Assembly (NCBI RefSeq): GCF_014197265.1
Contig: NZ_JACIFH010000001.1
Span: forward strand, 2,604,001 to 2,668,000
Length of the DNA: 64,000 nucleotides
Source: Microbacterium invictum
GTDB taxonomy: Bacteria > Actinomycetota > Actinomycetes > Actinomycetales > Microbacteriaceae
Direction: 5' to 3'
How positions within the stretch are numbered: position 1 is the first letter of the stretch; every line of letters begins with the position of its first letter. Made by a program: the position numbers and the translations under genes. Below, in pieces: positions 37,637 to 46,482 of this stretch. The notes beneath the pieces are model-generated. The model saw only the letters and a program-made list of their open reading frames with translations, made no database searches and was not told the origin of the DNA.

Positions 37637-40557
37637 CCAGCGACGAACGGGTAGAACGCATCAGCGAGTACGTATTCGCTGACCCACCGGTCTCGGGCTA
37701 TTCCGCTGCGCTGTTTCTCCACGAAACGCTCGACCCGCCCGTCGAGCTCGAACACGAAGGCGTCTGGCCCAGAGCCGCCACCGAGAGCGCAATGACGTTG
37801 GTGGCGAGACTGCGCGCGGCGGGATTCAGAACCGCGCTCATCATCAGCGGGGACCGCCATGGTCCCGATGCGAATGCGGAACACAATCCCGCTCTCTTCG
37901 ACGTAGTCATCCGTGACCGAGCCGGGGACGAAGCGTCGGCGACGATGCTGCTGAAGGCCGCGGAGGAATTAGAGGTGTTGCCCCGCGAGGTCGTCGTCAT
38001 CACCGCGTCGGCCGACACCGCCGGAGCCGCCCGCTCGGCGGGATTCGGTCTCGTGGTCGGTGTCCGTGGCAGGGCTTCTCGACAGCACCTGGAGGATGCC
38101 GGGGCCATGGTGGTGGTCGGTGACCTTGCCGAACTCGATCTCGGTGTCTCTCGCTCCGGCCCGTGGGTGCTCGGATACGACGGGTTCGATCCCATGCATG
38201 AAGGCCACCGTGAAGTTCTGACAGCACTGGGAAACGGGTATCTCGGGTTCCGATCGGCGCACCCGGAGCGACGGGACGACGGCGTGCACTATCCCGGCAC
38301 GTATGTTGCGGGCGTGTTCAACCGGACGCGAGTAGACGTGGAAGGCCACCAGGTCGACGAAGAGCACATGGTGAACCTGCCGAGCTGGTTGCCCTTCGAT
38401 GTCCAATTCGGCGACAGCCCCTGGTGGTCGGAGCAACAGGCCCGCCACGCCGACGAACAACGACGATTGGACCTGCGCCGGGGAGTGCTGACCCGCCTTG
38501 TCAGCCTGAAAGATCGTTCCGGTGACCTTGACATCGTTCAGCGCACGTTCGCGTCGATGGAGGACCCGCATCTGGTCGCCATGGAGACCACGCTGACCCC
38601 GCGGGGCTGGAGTGGCCGCGTGCGCGTTCGCGCCGGCGTGGACGCAGCGATCCGCAACGCGAACACCGGAACGCCGGTTACCACCCATCTCACACCACCA
38701 GACTTCACCGTTGTCGACGACGTGCTCGTGTGCGAAGTGGACACCACCCAGAGCGGGACCCGGATCGCCCTTGCCATCCGCACCGAGGTCGATGGCGCCG
38801 ATGACGTCCTCGCCCGCCAACGACACGTAGGCACCTCCAGCGCAACGGAGGAATTCGACCTGCTGGTCACCGACGGTACCCCCATCCGCATGGTGAAGAT
38901 CGCGGCGTTGGTGACCTCCCAGGACCCGGCGATCGCATCCGCCCGGGACGGTGCGATGGCTGTTCTGCGCCGCCACACCGAGAACTTCGACACCCTCCTG
39001 GAACGCCACCAGGCGGCGTGGCAGAGGTTGTGGCAGTTGTTCGAAGTGCGATTGCACGGGCAACCCGATGCCCAACTGATGCTGAACCTTCACCTGTTCC
39101 ATCTGCTGCAGGCCATCTCCCCCCACACCAGTCGTGTCGACGCGGGAGTACCCGCGCGTGGCCTGAACGGTGAAGGCTACCGCGGACACATCTTCTGGGA
39201 TGAGATGTTCGTCCTCCCTGTCCTGGGTCAACGTCTCCCCGAGATCACACGCGGGTTGCTGGATTACCGGTGGTATCGGTTGGACGCGGCACGGGAGGCG
39301 GCGCGAGCGGATGGTGGGGTCGGGGCGCAGTTCCCGTGGCAGAGCGGCAGCGATGGGCGGGAGGAAACCCCGCAACAGCTCTACAACGAACGTTCCCGCC
39401 GGTGGATGCCCGATAACTCATTGCGGCAACGTCATGTCGGGCTGGCGATCGCATTCGAGGCGTGGCAGTACTTTCAAGAAACCGGCGATCTTCCCTGGCT
39501 CGCCACCCGCGGTGCTGACCTGATGGTCGAAGTCGGCCGGTACTTCGCGTCACGTGCGACCTGGGACCCGGCGGACGAGCGGTTCCACATTGACGGCGTG
39601 ATGGGACCTGACGAATATCACGACGGATACCCCGAAGCGCCGGGAGAGGGGCTGCGCGACAACGCGTACACGAATGTTCTGACGGCCTGGCTCTTCGCAC
39701 GGCTGGCCGGGGCGCGCGAGCATCTGGACGGTCACTACTGGGACGACGTCGCCGACCGTCTCCAGATCACCACCGAGGACCTGCAACGCTGGGAGCAACT
39801 GCGCCGCGACTTGTCCGTCCCGTTCCATGAGGACGGGATCATCAGCCAGTTCGCCGGGTACGACCGTCTGGCTGAGTTCGATTGGGCCGGTTATCGGCAC
39901 CGGTACGGCAACATCGGCCGGTTGGATCTGATTTTGGAGTCCGAGGGGGACGCCACCAACCGTTACAAGCTGTCCAAGCAAGCGGACGTGCTGATGTTGC
40001 TGTATCTGCTGGGCGCAGACGGCCTGCGGGAACAGCTCGCGGAAATGGGGTACCACCTCACCCGTGACGACCTGCGGCGGACCCTGCAGTACTACAGTGG
40101 CCGCACCTCCCACGGGTCCACGCTCAGTCGGGTCGTGCACGCGTCGGTCTGGGCGGCATTCGATCCCGCGCATTCCTGGGACCTGTTCCGGGAAGCACTG
40201 GTGGCGGATCTGGACGATACGCAAGGCGGCACCACGCGGCACGGGGTTCATCTGGGTGCGATGGCTGGCACGGCGGACATCGTGGTGCGCTCCTTCGCGG
40301 GTTTGACCTTGAACGGCGGCGACCTCAGCTTCTCCCCGTCCCTCCCCGAGCACCTCACCGGAGTGAGCTTCACCATCCAACACCGCGGACATTGCCTCGC
40401 CGTCACCGTGACGCACACCCAGCTGGTCGTTCGCGCCGCACCCACCACCGCCGTCCCCGTCGGAGTGCGCATGGGTGCGATACGGCACGAACTGGCTGGT
40501 GACAGCACAGTCACCGCACCCTCCCCAACCGTTACCGAGAGAAAGGCAGAGCGATGA
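37633..40557 (+). CDS. GH65 glycoside phosphorylase with degenerate HAD N-terminal domain
   Basis: A 974-residue protein. Residues 1-170 resemble a beta-phosphoglucomutase-type HAD domain but lack the DxD nucleophile (ALFLHETLD at motif I). The rest is GH65: a beta-sandwich, linker and (alpha/alpha)6 barrel with [11 protein letters not shown], general acid E661 in GPDEYHDG and the phosphate-site serines near [14 protein letters not shown]65 members cleave trehalose, maltose, kojibiose or nigerose with phosphate or water; substrate cannot be told here. Translation is coupled to the ATPase (GTGA) and to GAPDH (ATGA). Confidence 0.88.
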   Translation: MTSDERVERISEYVFADPPVSGYSAALFLHETLDPPVELEHEGVWPRAATESAMTLVARLRAAGFRTALIISGDRHGPDANAEHNPALFDVVIRDRAGDEASATMLLKAAEELEVLPREVVVITASADTAGAARSAGFGLVVGVRGRASRQHLEDAGAMVVVGDLAELDLGVSRSGPWVLGYDGFDPMHEGHREVLTALGNGYLGFRSAHPERRDDGVHYPGTYVAGVFNRTRVDVEGHQVDEEHMVNLPSWLPFDVQFGDSPWWSEQQARHADEQRRLDLRRGVLTRLVSLKDRSGDLDIVQRTFASMEDPHLVAMETTLTPRGWSGRVRVRAGVDAAIRNANTGTPVTTHLTPPDFTVVDDVLVCEVDTTQSGTRIALAIRTEVDGADDVLARQRHVGTSSATEEFDLLVTDGTPIRMVKIAALVTSQDPAIASARDGAMAVLRRHTENFDTLLERHQAAWQRLWQLFEVRLHGQPDAQLMLNLHLFHLLQAISPHTSRVDAGVPARGLNGEGYRGHIFWDEMFVLPVLGQRLPEITRGLLDYRWYRLDAAREAARADGGVGAQFPWQSGSDGREETPQQLYNERSRRWMPDNSLRQRHVGLAIAFEAWQYFQETGDLPWLATRGADLMVEVGRYFASRATWDPADERFHIDGVMGPDEYHDGYPEAPGEGLRDNAYTNVLTAWLFARLAGAREHLDGHYWDDVADRLQITTEDLQRWEQLRRDLSVPFHEDGIISQFAGYDRLAEFDWAGYRHRYGNIGRLDLILESEGDATNRYKLSKQADVLMLLYLLGADGLREQLAEMGYHLTRDDLRRTLQYYSGRTSHGSTLSRVVHASVWAAFDPAHSWDLFREALVADLDDTQGGTTRHGVHLGAMAGTADIVVRSFAGLTLNGGDLSFSPSLPEHLTGVSFTIQHRGHCLAVTVTHTQLVVRAAPTTAVPVGVRMGAIRHELAGDSTVTAPSPTVTERKAER

Positions 40558-41585
40558 GCACAATCCGAGTCGCCATCAATGGCTACGGCGTGATCGGCAA
40601 GCGGGTCGCCGACGCAGTACGGCAACAGGAAGACATGCAGCTGGTCGGTGTGGCAGACATCGCCGCGGACTGGCGGATCTGGCCCGCTATCGAAAAAGGC
40701 ATTGCCGTCTATGCCACGGCCCCCGACCGGCTGGCGGTCATGAAAGAGACGGGTCTAGCCCCTGCCGGATTGCTCGACGACCTACTTGACCAGGTGGATG
40801 TGGTCGTGGACTGCACTCCCAAGCACGTCGCCGCCGAAAACGTGAAGACCTACCGCACTCGGGGGGTGAAGTTCCTGGTCCAAGGCGGTGAGAAGCATGC
40901 GGTCACCGGGCACTCGTTCGTCGCCGAATCCTCCTACGCGGGCGCCGTCGGTCGGGATGCGACCCGTGTGGTGTCCTGCAACACCACCTCGATTGTGCGC
41001 ACGCTCACCGCGCTGAAAACCGCCGGGCTGCTGCGGCGTGCTCGCGGTACTCTGCTGCGCCGCGCCACCGACCCCTGGGAAAGCGAACGCGGCGGCATCA
41101 TGAACACCATCGTCCCCGAACCCCGCATCCCAAGCCACCAAGGTCCGGATGCGCGAAGCGTGGACCCAGACCTCGACGTGGTCACCATGGCGGTCAAGGT
41201 ACCCACCACCATCGCCCACCTGCATTACTGGAGCGTCCAACTCACCCGACCGGCGGCTAAACAAGAGGTCGTCGCAGCCTTCCGCGCTTCCAACCGCATC
41301 GCGTTGATCAACACCGCGGATGGCCTCACCGCAACGAACGTTGTCAAAGAGCTCATGGGAGATCTGGGCCGGCCTCGCGACAGCTTGTATGAGGTTGCCG
41401 TGTGGGAGGACATGTTGACGGTGCAGGGCGATGAACTGTTCTACGCGTACATGGTCGACAACCAGGCGATCGTCATCCCCGACAACATCGACGCTATCCG
41501 CGCGTTGACAGGGCAAGTGCCCGACGCGAACGAGTCCATCTCACGGACCGACACCGCGCTGGGCCTGGGCGCGGGGTTTCGCTGA
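40554..41585 (+). CDS. Type II (archaeal-type) glyceraldehyde-3-phosphate dehydrogenase
   Basis: A 343-residue enzyme of the archaeal GAPDH family. It begins VAINGYGVIGKRVADAV, has VDCTPKHVAAEN, FLVQGGEK and the catalytic cysteine C142 in VVSCNTTS, a pattern distinct from bacterial GapA (SNASCTTN). It oxidises glyceraldehyde-3-P with NAD(P) to 1,3-bisphosphoglycerate. Such enzymes are normal in Archaea and uncommon in bacteria, suggesting transfer. GAAAGG precedes the ATG, which overlaps the GH65 stop. Confidence 0.93.
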   Translation: MSTIRVAINGYGVIGKRVADAVRQQEDMQLVGVADIAADWRIWPAIEKGIAVYATAPDRLAVMKETGLAPAGLLDDLLDQVDVVVDCTPKHVAAENVKTYRTRGVKFLVQGGEKHAVTGHSFVAESSYAGAVGRDATRVVSCNTTSIVRTLTALKTAGLLRRARGTLLRRATDPWESERGGIMNTIVPEPRIPSHQGPDARSVDPDLDVVTMAVKVPTTIAHLHYWSVQLTRPAAKQEVVAAFRASNRIALINTADGLTATNVVKELMGDLGRPRDSLYEVAVWEDMLTVQGDELFYAYMVDNQAIVIPDNIDAIRALTGQVPDANESISRTDTALGLGAGFR

Positions 41586-41586
41586 C

Positions 41587-42252
41587 ATGACACGGCAAGA
41601 TCTGGTCCGTCTCGGTGCGAGCAAACAATCCGCCACGCGGCGGCCGGCTTGGCCAAAAGGCAGGCTGGGTGTCCTGATTGGCGCCGCTGTGTTGGCGCTG
41701 ACCCTGAGTTCCTGCTCGGCCGGTGGCGGCCTGGAGGCCGCGCAGGCAGGGTCCGCTGGCACACAGGAGTTCGTTTCGGGTGACCTCCGCGTCCACGAGA
41801 TTCCCCCGGCGGAGCGCCGGGAACCGGTCCGTTTCGCGGGCGTGACCGAACGCGGCGACGCCGTATCCAGCGACGATTTCGTCGATCAGGTGCTCGTAGT
41901 GAACTTCTGGTACGCGGCGTGCGGCCCGTGCATTGTGGAGGCCCCGCTGCTGGAAGAGGTGTGGCAGACGCACCAGGGCAACGATGTCGCATTCCTCGGC
42001 GTGAACATCTACGACCAACCCTCCACCGCCGAATCGTTCGCCGCGGACAACGGCGTGAGCTACCCGAGTGTTATCGACATCGTGGACAAGAGCGTCTCGC
42101 AGGCGTTCGCAGCGGTGACCCCCATCCAGGCGACACCGACAACCCTCGTGCTGGATCGGCAGGGCCGGGTTGCTGCCCGCATCATCGGCGAGCTACAGTC
42201 CGCGTCGATCCTGTCGGCCCTGGTGGCAGACGCGTTGCAGGAGACAACGTGA
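41587..42252 (+). CDS. TlpA/ResA-like thioredoxin-fold lipoprotein
   Basis: A 221-residue protein with an N-terminal membrane segment ending in lipobox LSSC, then a TlpA-type thioredoxin domain: VVNFWYAACGPC redox site, cis-proline ATPTTLVLD. Such proteins reduce disulfides outside the membrane, for example apocytochrome c cysteines, with electrons from CcdA. The start is one base after the GAPDH stop, and its end overlaps ccdA by four bases. Confidence 0.88.
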   Translation: MTRQDLVRLGASKQSATRRPAWPKGRLGVLIGAAVLALTLSSCSAGGGLEAAQAGSAGTQEFVSGDLRVHEIPPAERREPVRFAGVTERGDAVSSDDFVDQVLVVNFWYAACGPCIVEAPLLEEVWQTHQGNDVAFLGVNIYDQPSTAESFAADNGVSYPSVIDIVDKSVSQAFAAVTPIQATPTTLVLDRQGRVAARIIGELQSASILSALVADALQETT

Positions 42253-43073
42253 ACATCGGCGCACTGATCGCCGACGGGGCGCTGTGGATCGCCGTTCCCC
42301 TGGCCGTGCTCGCAGGCCTGGTCTCGTTCGCCTCGCCCTGCATCCTCCCGCTCGTGCCCGGCTACCTCGGCTACCTGGGAGGTGCCGTCACGCCACAGCA
42401 GGAACGGATCTCCGCAACCGTGGATCCGGCTTCCCCTCATCGACCCGAGAACGGGCCCCGGGGCACGGCCGTCGCGGTCGAGGACGCGGTCGTGACTCGC
42501 TCTCGTCTGCTGCCAGGGGTGTTGCTGTTCATCGCCGGCTTCACGGCCGTGTTCATCACCGTGAACGTTATCGGCAGCTTCTTCGGCTCCTTCTTCCTCG
42601 AGTATGCGGACGTTCTCGCCCGCATCATGGGCGTGTTCGTCATTGCGCTCGGACTGGCGTTCCTCGGTTTCTTCCGGTTCACGCAGCACACCGTCCGGCC
42701 GCAGCTTCGTCAACGTATGGGGGTTCTCGGTGCGCCGCTGCTGGGCATCGCGCTGGGGATCGGCTGGACCCCATGCATCGGCCCCACGCTCGCAGCGATC
42801 TTCGCGGTTTCCTGGAACCTGGGCGACCCGGCCCGTGCCGCGGTCCTTGGCTTGGCCTACTCACTGGGACTGGGCATCCCGTTCGTTTTACTCGCCCTCG
42901 GTTTCGGATGGGCGACACGCTCGGTGGCGTTCGTGCGTCGCCACATCAGGGCAGTGCACACCTTCGGCGGCGCCATGCTGATCCTGCTGGGGCTGCTGAT
43001 GGTGACCGGGCTGTGGACCGCCTTGATGTCGCAACTGCAGGGGGTGTTCCTCAGTGTCCCGCTCCCCATCTGA
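42249..43073 (+). CDS. ccdA: Thiol-disulfide transporter CcdA
   Basis: A 274-residue, six-helix membrane protein that carries reducing equivalents from cytoplasmic thioredoxin outward. The two reactive cysteines are in SFASPCILPLVPGYLGYL and GWTPCIGPTLAAI. An inserted loop of about 40 residues after the first helix is longer than usual. GTG start inside the TlpA stop (GTGA); its 3' end overlaps resB by 20 bases. Confidence 0.92.
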   Translation: MNIGALIADGALWIAVPLAVLAGLVSFASPCILPLVPGYLGYLGGAVTPQQERISATVDPASPHRPENGPRGTAVAVEDAVVTRSRLLPGVLLFIAGFTAVFITVNVIGSFFGSFFLEYADVLARIMGVFVIALGLAFLGFFRFTQHTVRPQLRQRMGVLGAPLLGIALGIGWTPCIGPTLAAIFAVSWNLGDPARAAVLGLAYSLGLGIPFVLLALGFGWATRSVAFVRRHIRAVHTFGGAMLILLGLLMVTGLWTALMSQLQGVFLSVPLPI

Positions 43074-44763
43074 CCTCCACGACCGCGATACTGCTCCGTT
43101 GCGTCCGGGTGACCACGCCGACGCGGTCGACGTGTTCCCGCAGATCACCCAACCGTCGTTGGGTCCGATCGGCTGGTTGCGGTGGGCATGGCGGCAACTG
43201 GCCAGCATGCGCACGGCCCTGGTCCTGCTGCTGCTTCTGGCTATCGCGGCCGTCCCAGGGTCACTCTTCCCGCAGCGCAGCGCCGACCCCAACGGTGTCA
43301 TCCAATGGCGCACCGACAACCCGGACGCATTCCCCACGGTGGACGCACTGGGACTGTTCGACGTCTACACGTCACCGTGGTTTTCGGCCATCTACCTGCT
43401 GCTGTTCACCTCACTGATCGGGTGCATCATCCCGCGCACGTTGCATCATGCCAAGGCGCTGCGTGGCACTCCTCCACGCACTCCAGTGCGCCTCTCGCGG
43501 CTGGCTCATCACGATTCGCGGCAACTCACCATTGACGATGCGGGCCGCGCAGAGCAGGCGGCCGGTGAAGCGATCGGCGCTGCGGCCAAGCAGCTGCGCC
43601 GGAACGGGTACCGAGTCGCGCGCTACGACACGGGTCGCACATATTCGGTCTCGGCGGAGCGGGGCTACCTTCGTGAGACCGGCAACCTCGTTTTCCACGC
43701 GTCTCTGGTAGGGGTGCTGGTCGCCGTTGGGGTGGGCGGCGGGTTCGGTTACACCGGACAACGGGTGATTGTGGAGGGCACGACCTTTCTCAACGCCTTG
43801 GGAGATTATTCCTCTTTCAACCCGGGCCGCTTCGTCGACGGTTCCGACCTGACCCCGTATGCGGTCACGCTCGACGACTTTCAGGTCCGCTACCAGGCTG
43901 CCGGTGAACCGGGCGCGGGCCAAGCCGGGGACTTCGTCGCCGACCTCAGCGTCCGGGCTCCCGACGGCACCAACCAGCAGCAACAGGTGCGGGTGAATCA
44001 TCCACTCCGAATCGGTGACGACAACATCTTCCTTCTCGGCAACGGGTACGCGCCCACCATCACCATCCGTAACCCGGATGGTGAGACTGTGTACCGCGAG
44101 TCCCAGCCGTTCCTGCCGCAGGACGCGACGATGACCTCGCTGGGGGTGGTGAAGGTCGCTGACGGGTTGCCCGAGCAGATCGGGCTGATCGGATTCCTGT
44201 ATCCCACGCAGCAGGAACTGACCTCCGGTGCGTACACTTCTGTGTTCCCTGACCTGATCTATCCCGTCGTCACCTTCAACGTGTTCGTGGGAAGCCTTGG
44301 TATCGATGATGGGACTCCCCGGTCGGTGTACACGCTGGAAGTCGGGGAGATGACGCAGCTGACCGGCGGTGACACGGGCGTGGACTCGATCGAGTTGCGT
44401 CCGGGGGAGACGGCGGACCTGCCGAACGGCTGGGGCACCATCACGTTTGAGAACGAGTCCGCCACCGGCGATGTCGGCGATTCGGTGAAACGCTTCGCAT
44501 CGCTTCAGATCCAGCGAGACCCTTCTGGTATCTGGGTACTTGCCTTCTCACTGCTCGCCCTGGCCGGTCTGCTCACCGCCCTGTTCGTGCCCCGACGGCG
44601 GGTGTGGGTCAAAGCAACCCCGTCGGGAAAGCACGTGAACTTCGAGTACGCGGCTCTCGCGCGAGGTGAGGACCCGACCCTCGGCAAGGCCTTGGCTCTC
44701 GTGGTCGACCGTCACCTGACTGCGTTGCGAGTACGCACTGAGCCGGTGAACGAAAAGGAGTGA
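43054..44763 (+). CDS. resB: Cytochrome c biogenesis protein ResB
   Basis: A 569-residue membrane protein of system II cytochrome c maturation. It has helices TALVLLLLLAIAAVPGSLFPQ, WFSAIYLLLFTSLIGCIIP and [18 protein letters not shown], a large exported domain, and a last helix WVLAFSLLALAGLLTALFV. With CcsB it forms the heme transport and ligation complex. The GTG start lies within ccdA. Confidence 0.93.
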   Translation: MSRSPSDLHDRDTAPLRPGDHADAVDVFPQITQPSLGPIGWLRWAWRQLASMRTALVLLLLLAIAAVPGSLFPQRSADPNGVIQWRTDNPDAFPTVDALGLFDVYTSPWFSAIYLLLFTSLIGCIIPRTLHHAKALRGTPPRTPVRLSRLAHHDSRQLTIDDAGRAEQAAGEAIGAAAKQLRRNGYRVARYDTGRTYSVSAERGYLRETGNLVFHASLVGVLVAVGVGGGFGYTGQRVIVEGTTFLNALGDYSSFNPGRFVDGSDLTPYAVTLDDFQVRYQAAGEPGAGQAGDFVADLSVRAPDGTNQQQQVRVNHPLRIGDDNIFLLGNGYAPTITIRNPDGETVYRESQPFLPQDATMTSLGVVKVADGLPEQIGLIGFLYPTQQELTSGAYTSVFPDLIYPVVTFNVFVGSLGIDDGTPRSVYTLEVGEMTQLTGGDTGVDSIELRPGETADLPNGWGTITFENESATGDVGDSVKRFASLQIQRDPSGIWVLAFSLLALAGLLTALFVPRRRVWVKATPSGKHVNFEYAALARGEDPTLGKALALVVDRHLTALRVRTEPVNEKE

Positions 44764-44765
44764 AG

Positions 44766-45794
44766 ATGTTTCCGGAAACCCTTTCTTTGGATTCGGTGTC
44801 GGTGCTGCTGGTGTGGACGGCGATCCTCATCTACGCCTTGGCGTTCGTCGCGTACAGCTTCGATATCGCCTTCCGATCCAGCCCGCAGCCCGTTGCTGCA
44901 CGAGCGACAGTACGTGAGCCGGCACTGGTCGGCGCCGCTGCCGCATCGGCGGCGACGGGTATCCTCGGACTCGAAGAGGCAGCGGCATCCGCTTCTTCGG
45001 ACTCACCCAAGCGTGCGCGGCCGATGTGGGCGCGCATCGGCACATCGCTGACGTGGCTGGCGTTTGTGTTTCATCTCGGAGCGACCGTGCTGCGGGGAGT
45101 CGCTGCAGAGCGAGTGCCGTGGTCCAACATGTACGAATTCGCGTTGACCGGCACGTTGCTCATCACCGCCGTCTACCTGGCGGTGCTGATCCGTTATGAC
45201 CTCAGGTTCCTGGGAACGTTCATGGTCGGCCTGGTGGTGGTGCTTCTGGGTGGGTCGACCCTCGGATACTACGTCGAGGTCGTACCGCTGATGGACCCGC
45301 TGAAGTCTGTCTGGCTGGTGATCCATGTCTTCGTGGCGTCGCTGGCGACGGCGTTCTTCGCACTCGCTTTCGCGATCTCCGTGCTGCAACTGCTGCAGGC
45401 TCGCCGGGAGAGGGCGACAGCGCGTCGGGCGAAGGCGGAGAAGAGACCACGGACGTTGCGGATACTTCTGATGATCCCCGGCGCCGAGACACTGGAGACG
45501 CTCGCGTACCGCTTCGTGGTGATCGGATTCGCGTTCTGGACGTTCACGCTCATCGCCGGTGCGATCTGGGCGCAGGAGTCATGGGGGCGGTATTGGGGGT
45601 TCGACACCAAAGAGGTATGGACCTTCATCATCTGGGTCGTTTACGCGGGTTATCTGCACGCTCGTGCTACTCGCGGTTGGCGAGGCACCCGGTCAGCATG
45701 GCTAGCGATCGTCGGATTCCTGACGGTGCTGTTCAACTTCTCGATCGTGAACGTGTTCTTCAAGGGTCTGCACGCGTACTCCGGGCTCAGCTGA
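44766..45794 (+). CDS. ccsB: Cytochrome c biogenesis protein CcsB/CcsA (ResC)
   Basis: A 342-residue heme handling protein. The tryptophan-rich WWD-type motif appears as WAQESWGRYWGFDTKEVWTFI, with histidines in the flanking helices (FHLGATVLRG, WLVIHVFVASL). ATG 44766 is preferred because AAGGAG ends five bases upstream; an in-frame GTG at 44760 overlaps that site. It ends the block; a shared terminator separates it from the facing copper operon. Confidence 0.92.
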   Translation: MFPETLSLDSVSVLLVWTAILIYALAFVAYSFDIAFRSSPQPVAARATVREPALVGAAAASAATGILGLEEAAASASSDSPKRARPMWARIGTSLTWLAFVFHLGATVLRGVAAERVPWSNMYEFALTGTLLITAVYLAVLIRYDLRFLGTFMVGLVVVLLGGSTLGYYVEVVPLMDPLKSVWLVIHVFVASLATAFFALAFAISVLQLLQARRERATARRAKAEKRPRTLRILLMIPGAETLETLAYRFVVIGFAFWTFTLIAGAIWAQESWGRYWGFDTKEVWTFIIWVVYAGYLHARATRGWRGTRSAWLAIVGFLTVLFNFSIVNVFFKGLHAYSGLS

Positions 45795-45818
45795 CGCCGC
45801 AGCGGCTGCGCGTGCTCG

Positions 45819-45844
45819 CGATCACAGGGTCGGACCTGTGATCG
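45819..45844. terminator. Bidirectional terminator between converging blocks
   Basis: CGATCACAGG (45819-45828) and CCTGTGATCG (45835-45844) form a perfect 10-bp stem with a six-base loop, placed between the ends of ccsB (plus) and the SHOCT gene (minus). Confidence 0.75.
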
Positions 45845-45858
45845 ACGGCCGGTTGCTG

Positions 45859-46110
45859 CTAACCGCGCCGGCCCTGGTTCAGCGTGGAGCGCAGTTCTCG
45901 GTACTGCTCGATCGTGATGTCGCCTCGGGCGAGCCGTTCGTCGAGGATGCGCCCGGCCGAATCCGGCTCACCCGACGCTGCCGTGTCCGCTCGGCCGGAC
46001 GAGCGCACAGCAAACACAATCAGAACCACGATTCCGGCAACAATCAGAAGCGTCAGCAGCAGCCCCGGGATCCACATCCACCAGGCGCCGTATCCGTAAT
46101 CCCACATCAT
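45859..46110 (-). CDS. Small membrane protein with SHOCT domain
   Basis: An 83-residue protein: aromatic N-terminus (MWDYGYGAWWMW), one membrane helix (IPGLLLTLLIVAGIVVLIVFAV), then a SHOCT motif (AGRILDERLARGDITIEQYRELRSTL). SHOCT domains are short oligomerisation motifs common at protein C-termini; genes of this form often accompany copper operons. It follows csoR by 41 bases and is the last gene of the minus-strand copper block. Confidence 0.8.
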   Translation of the reverse strand: MMWDYGYGAWWMWIPGLLLTLLIVAGIVVLIVFAVRSSGRADTAASGEPDSAGRILDERLARGDITIEQYRELRSTLNQGRRG

Positions 46111-46151
46111 GAGCGATCTCCGATCCGTTCTTTTCGCATGCTACCGCGGTG

Positions 46152-46466
46152 TCAGGAGCGGACCAGCCGCTTGATAGCGTCGCTGGCTTCCTGGATCTTG
46201 GCGTCGCCTTCGGCGCCGCCAGCGCGGGCGGCGTCGACGACGCAGTGTTTCAGGTGATCATCGAGCAGGCCCACCGCGACGACCTGCAGGGCGCTTGTGA
46301 GGGCGCTGATCTGGGTGAGGATGTCGATGCAGTACTTCTCGTCATCGATCATCTTGTGAATGCCGCGAGCCTGTCCCTCGATCCGTTTCATCCGGTTGAG
46401 GTACTTGTCCTTGTCGGTGATGTAACCGTGGGTGTGCTCGCCGCTGTGGGGGGCTGTGGTGGTCAT
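46152..46466 (-). CDS. csoR: Copper-sensing repressor CsoR
   Basis: A 104-residue all-helical DUF156 repressor. The Cu(I) triad C46, H71 and C75 is intact (EKYCIDIL, DDHLKHC), and the N-terminus has extra histidines (HSGEHTHGY). CsoR tetramers leave DNA on binding Cu(I). It is encoded right after copB, so expression is probably autoregulated through the palindromes before copZ (52215-52265) and likely those at 31031 and 54324. Confidence 0.93.
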   Translation of the reverse strand: MTTTAPHSGEHTHGYITDKDKYLNRMKRIEGQARGIHKMIDDEKYCIDILTQISALTSALQVVAVGLLDDHLKHCVVDAARAGGAEGDAKIQEASDAIKRLVRS

Positions 46467-46482
46467 GTCGTTACCTTCTGGT

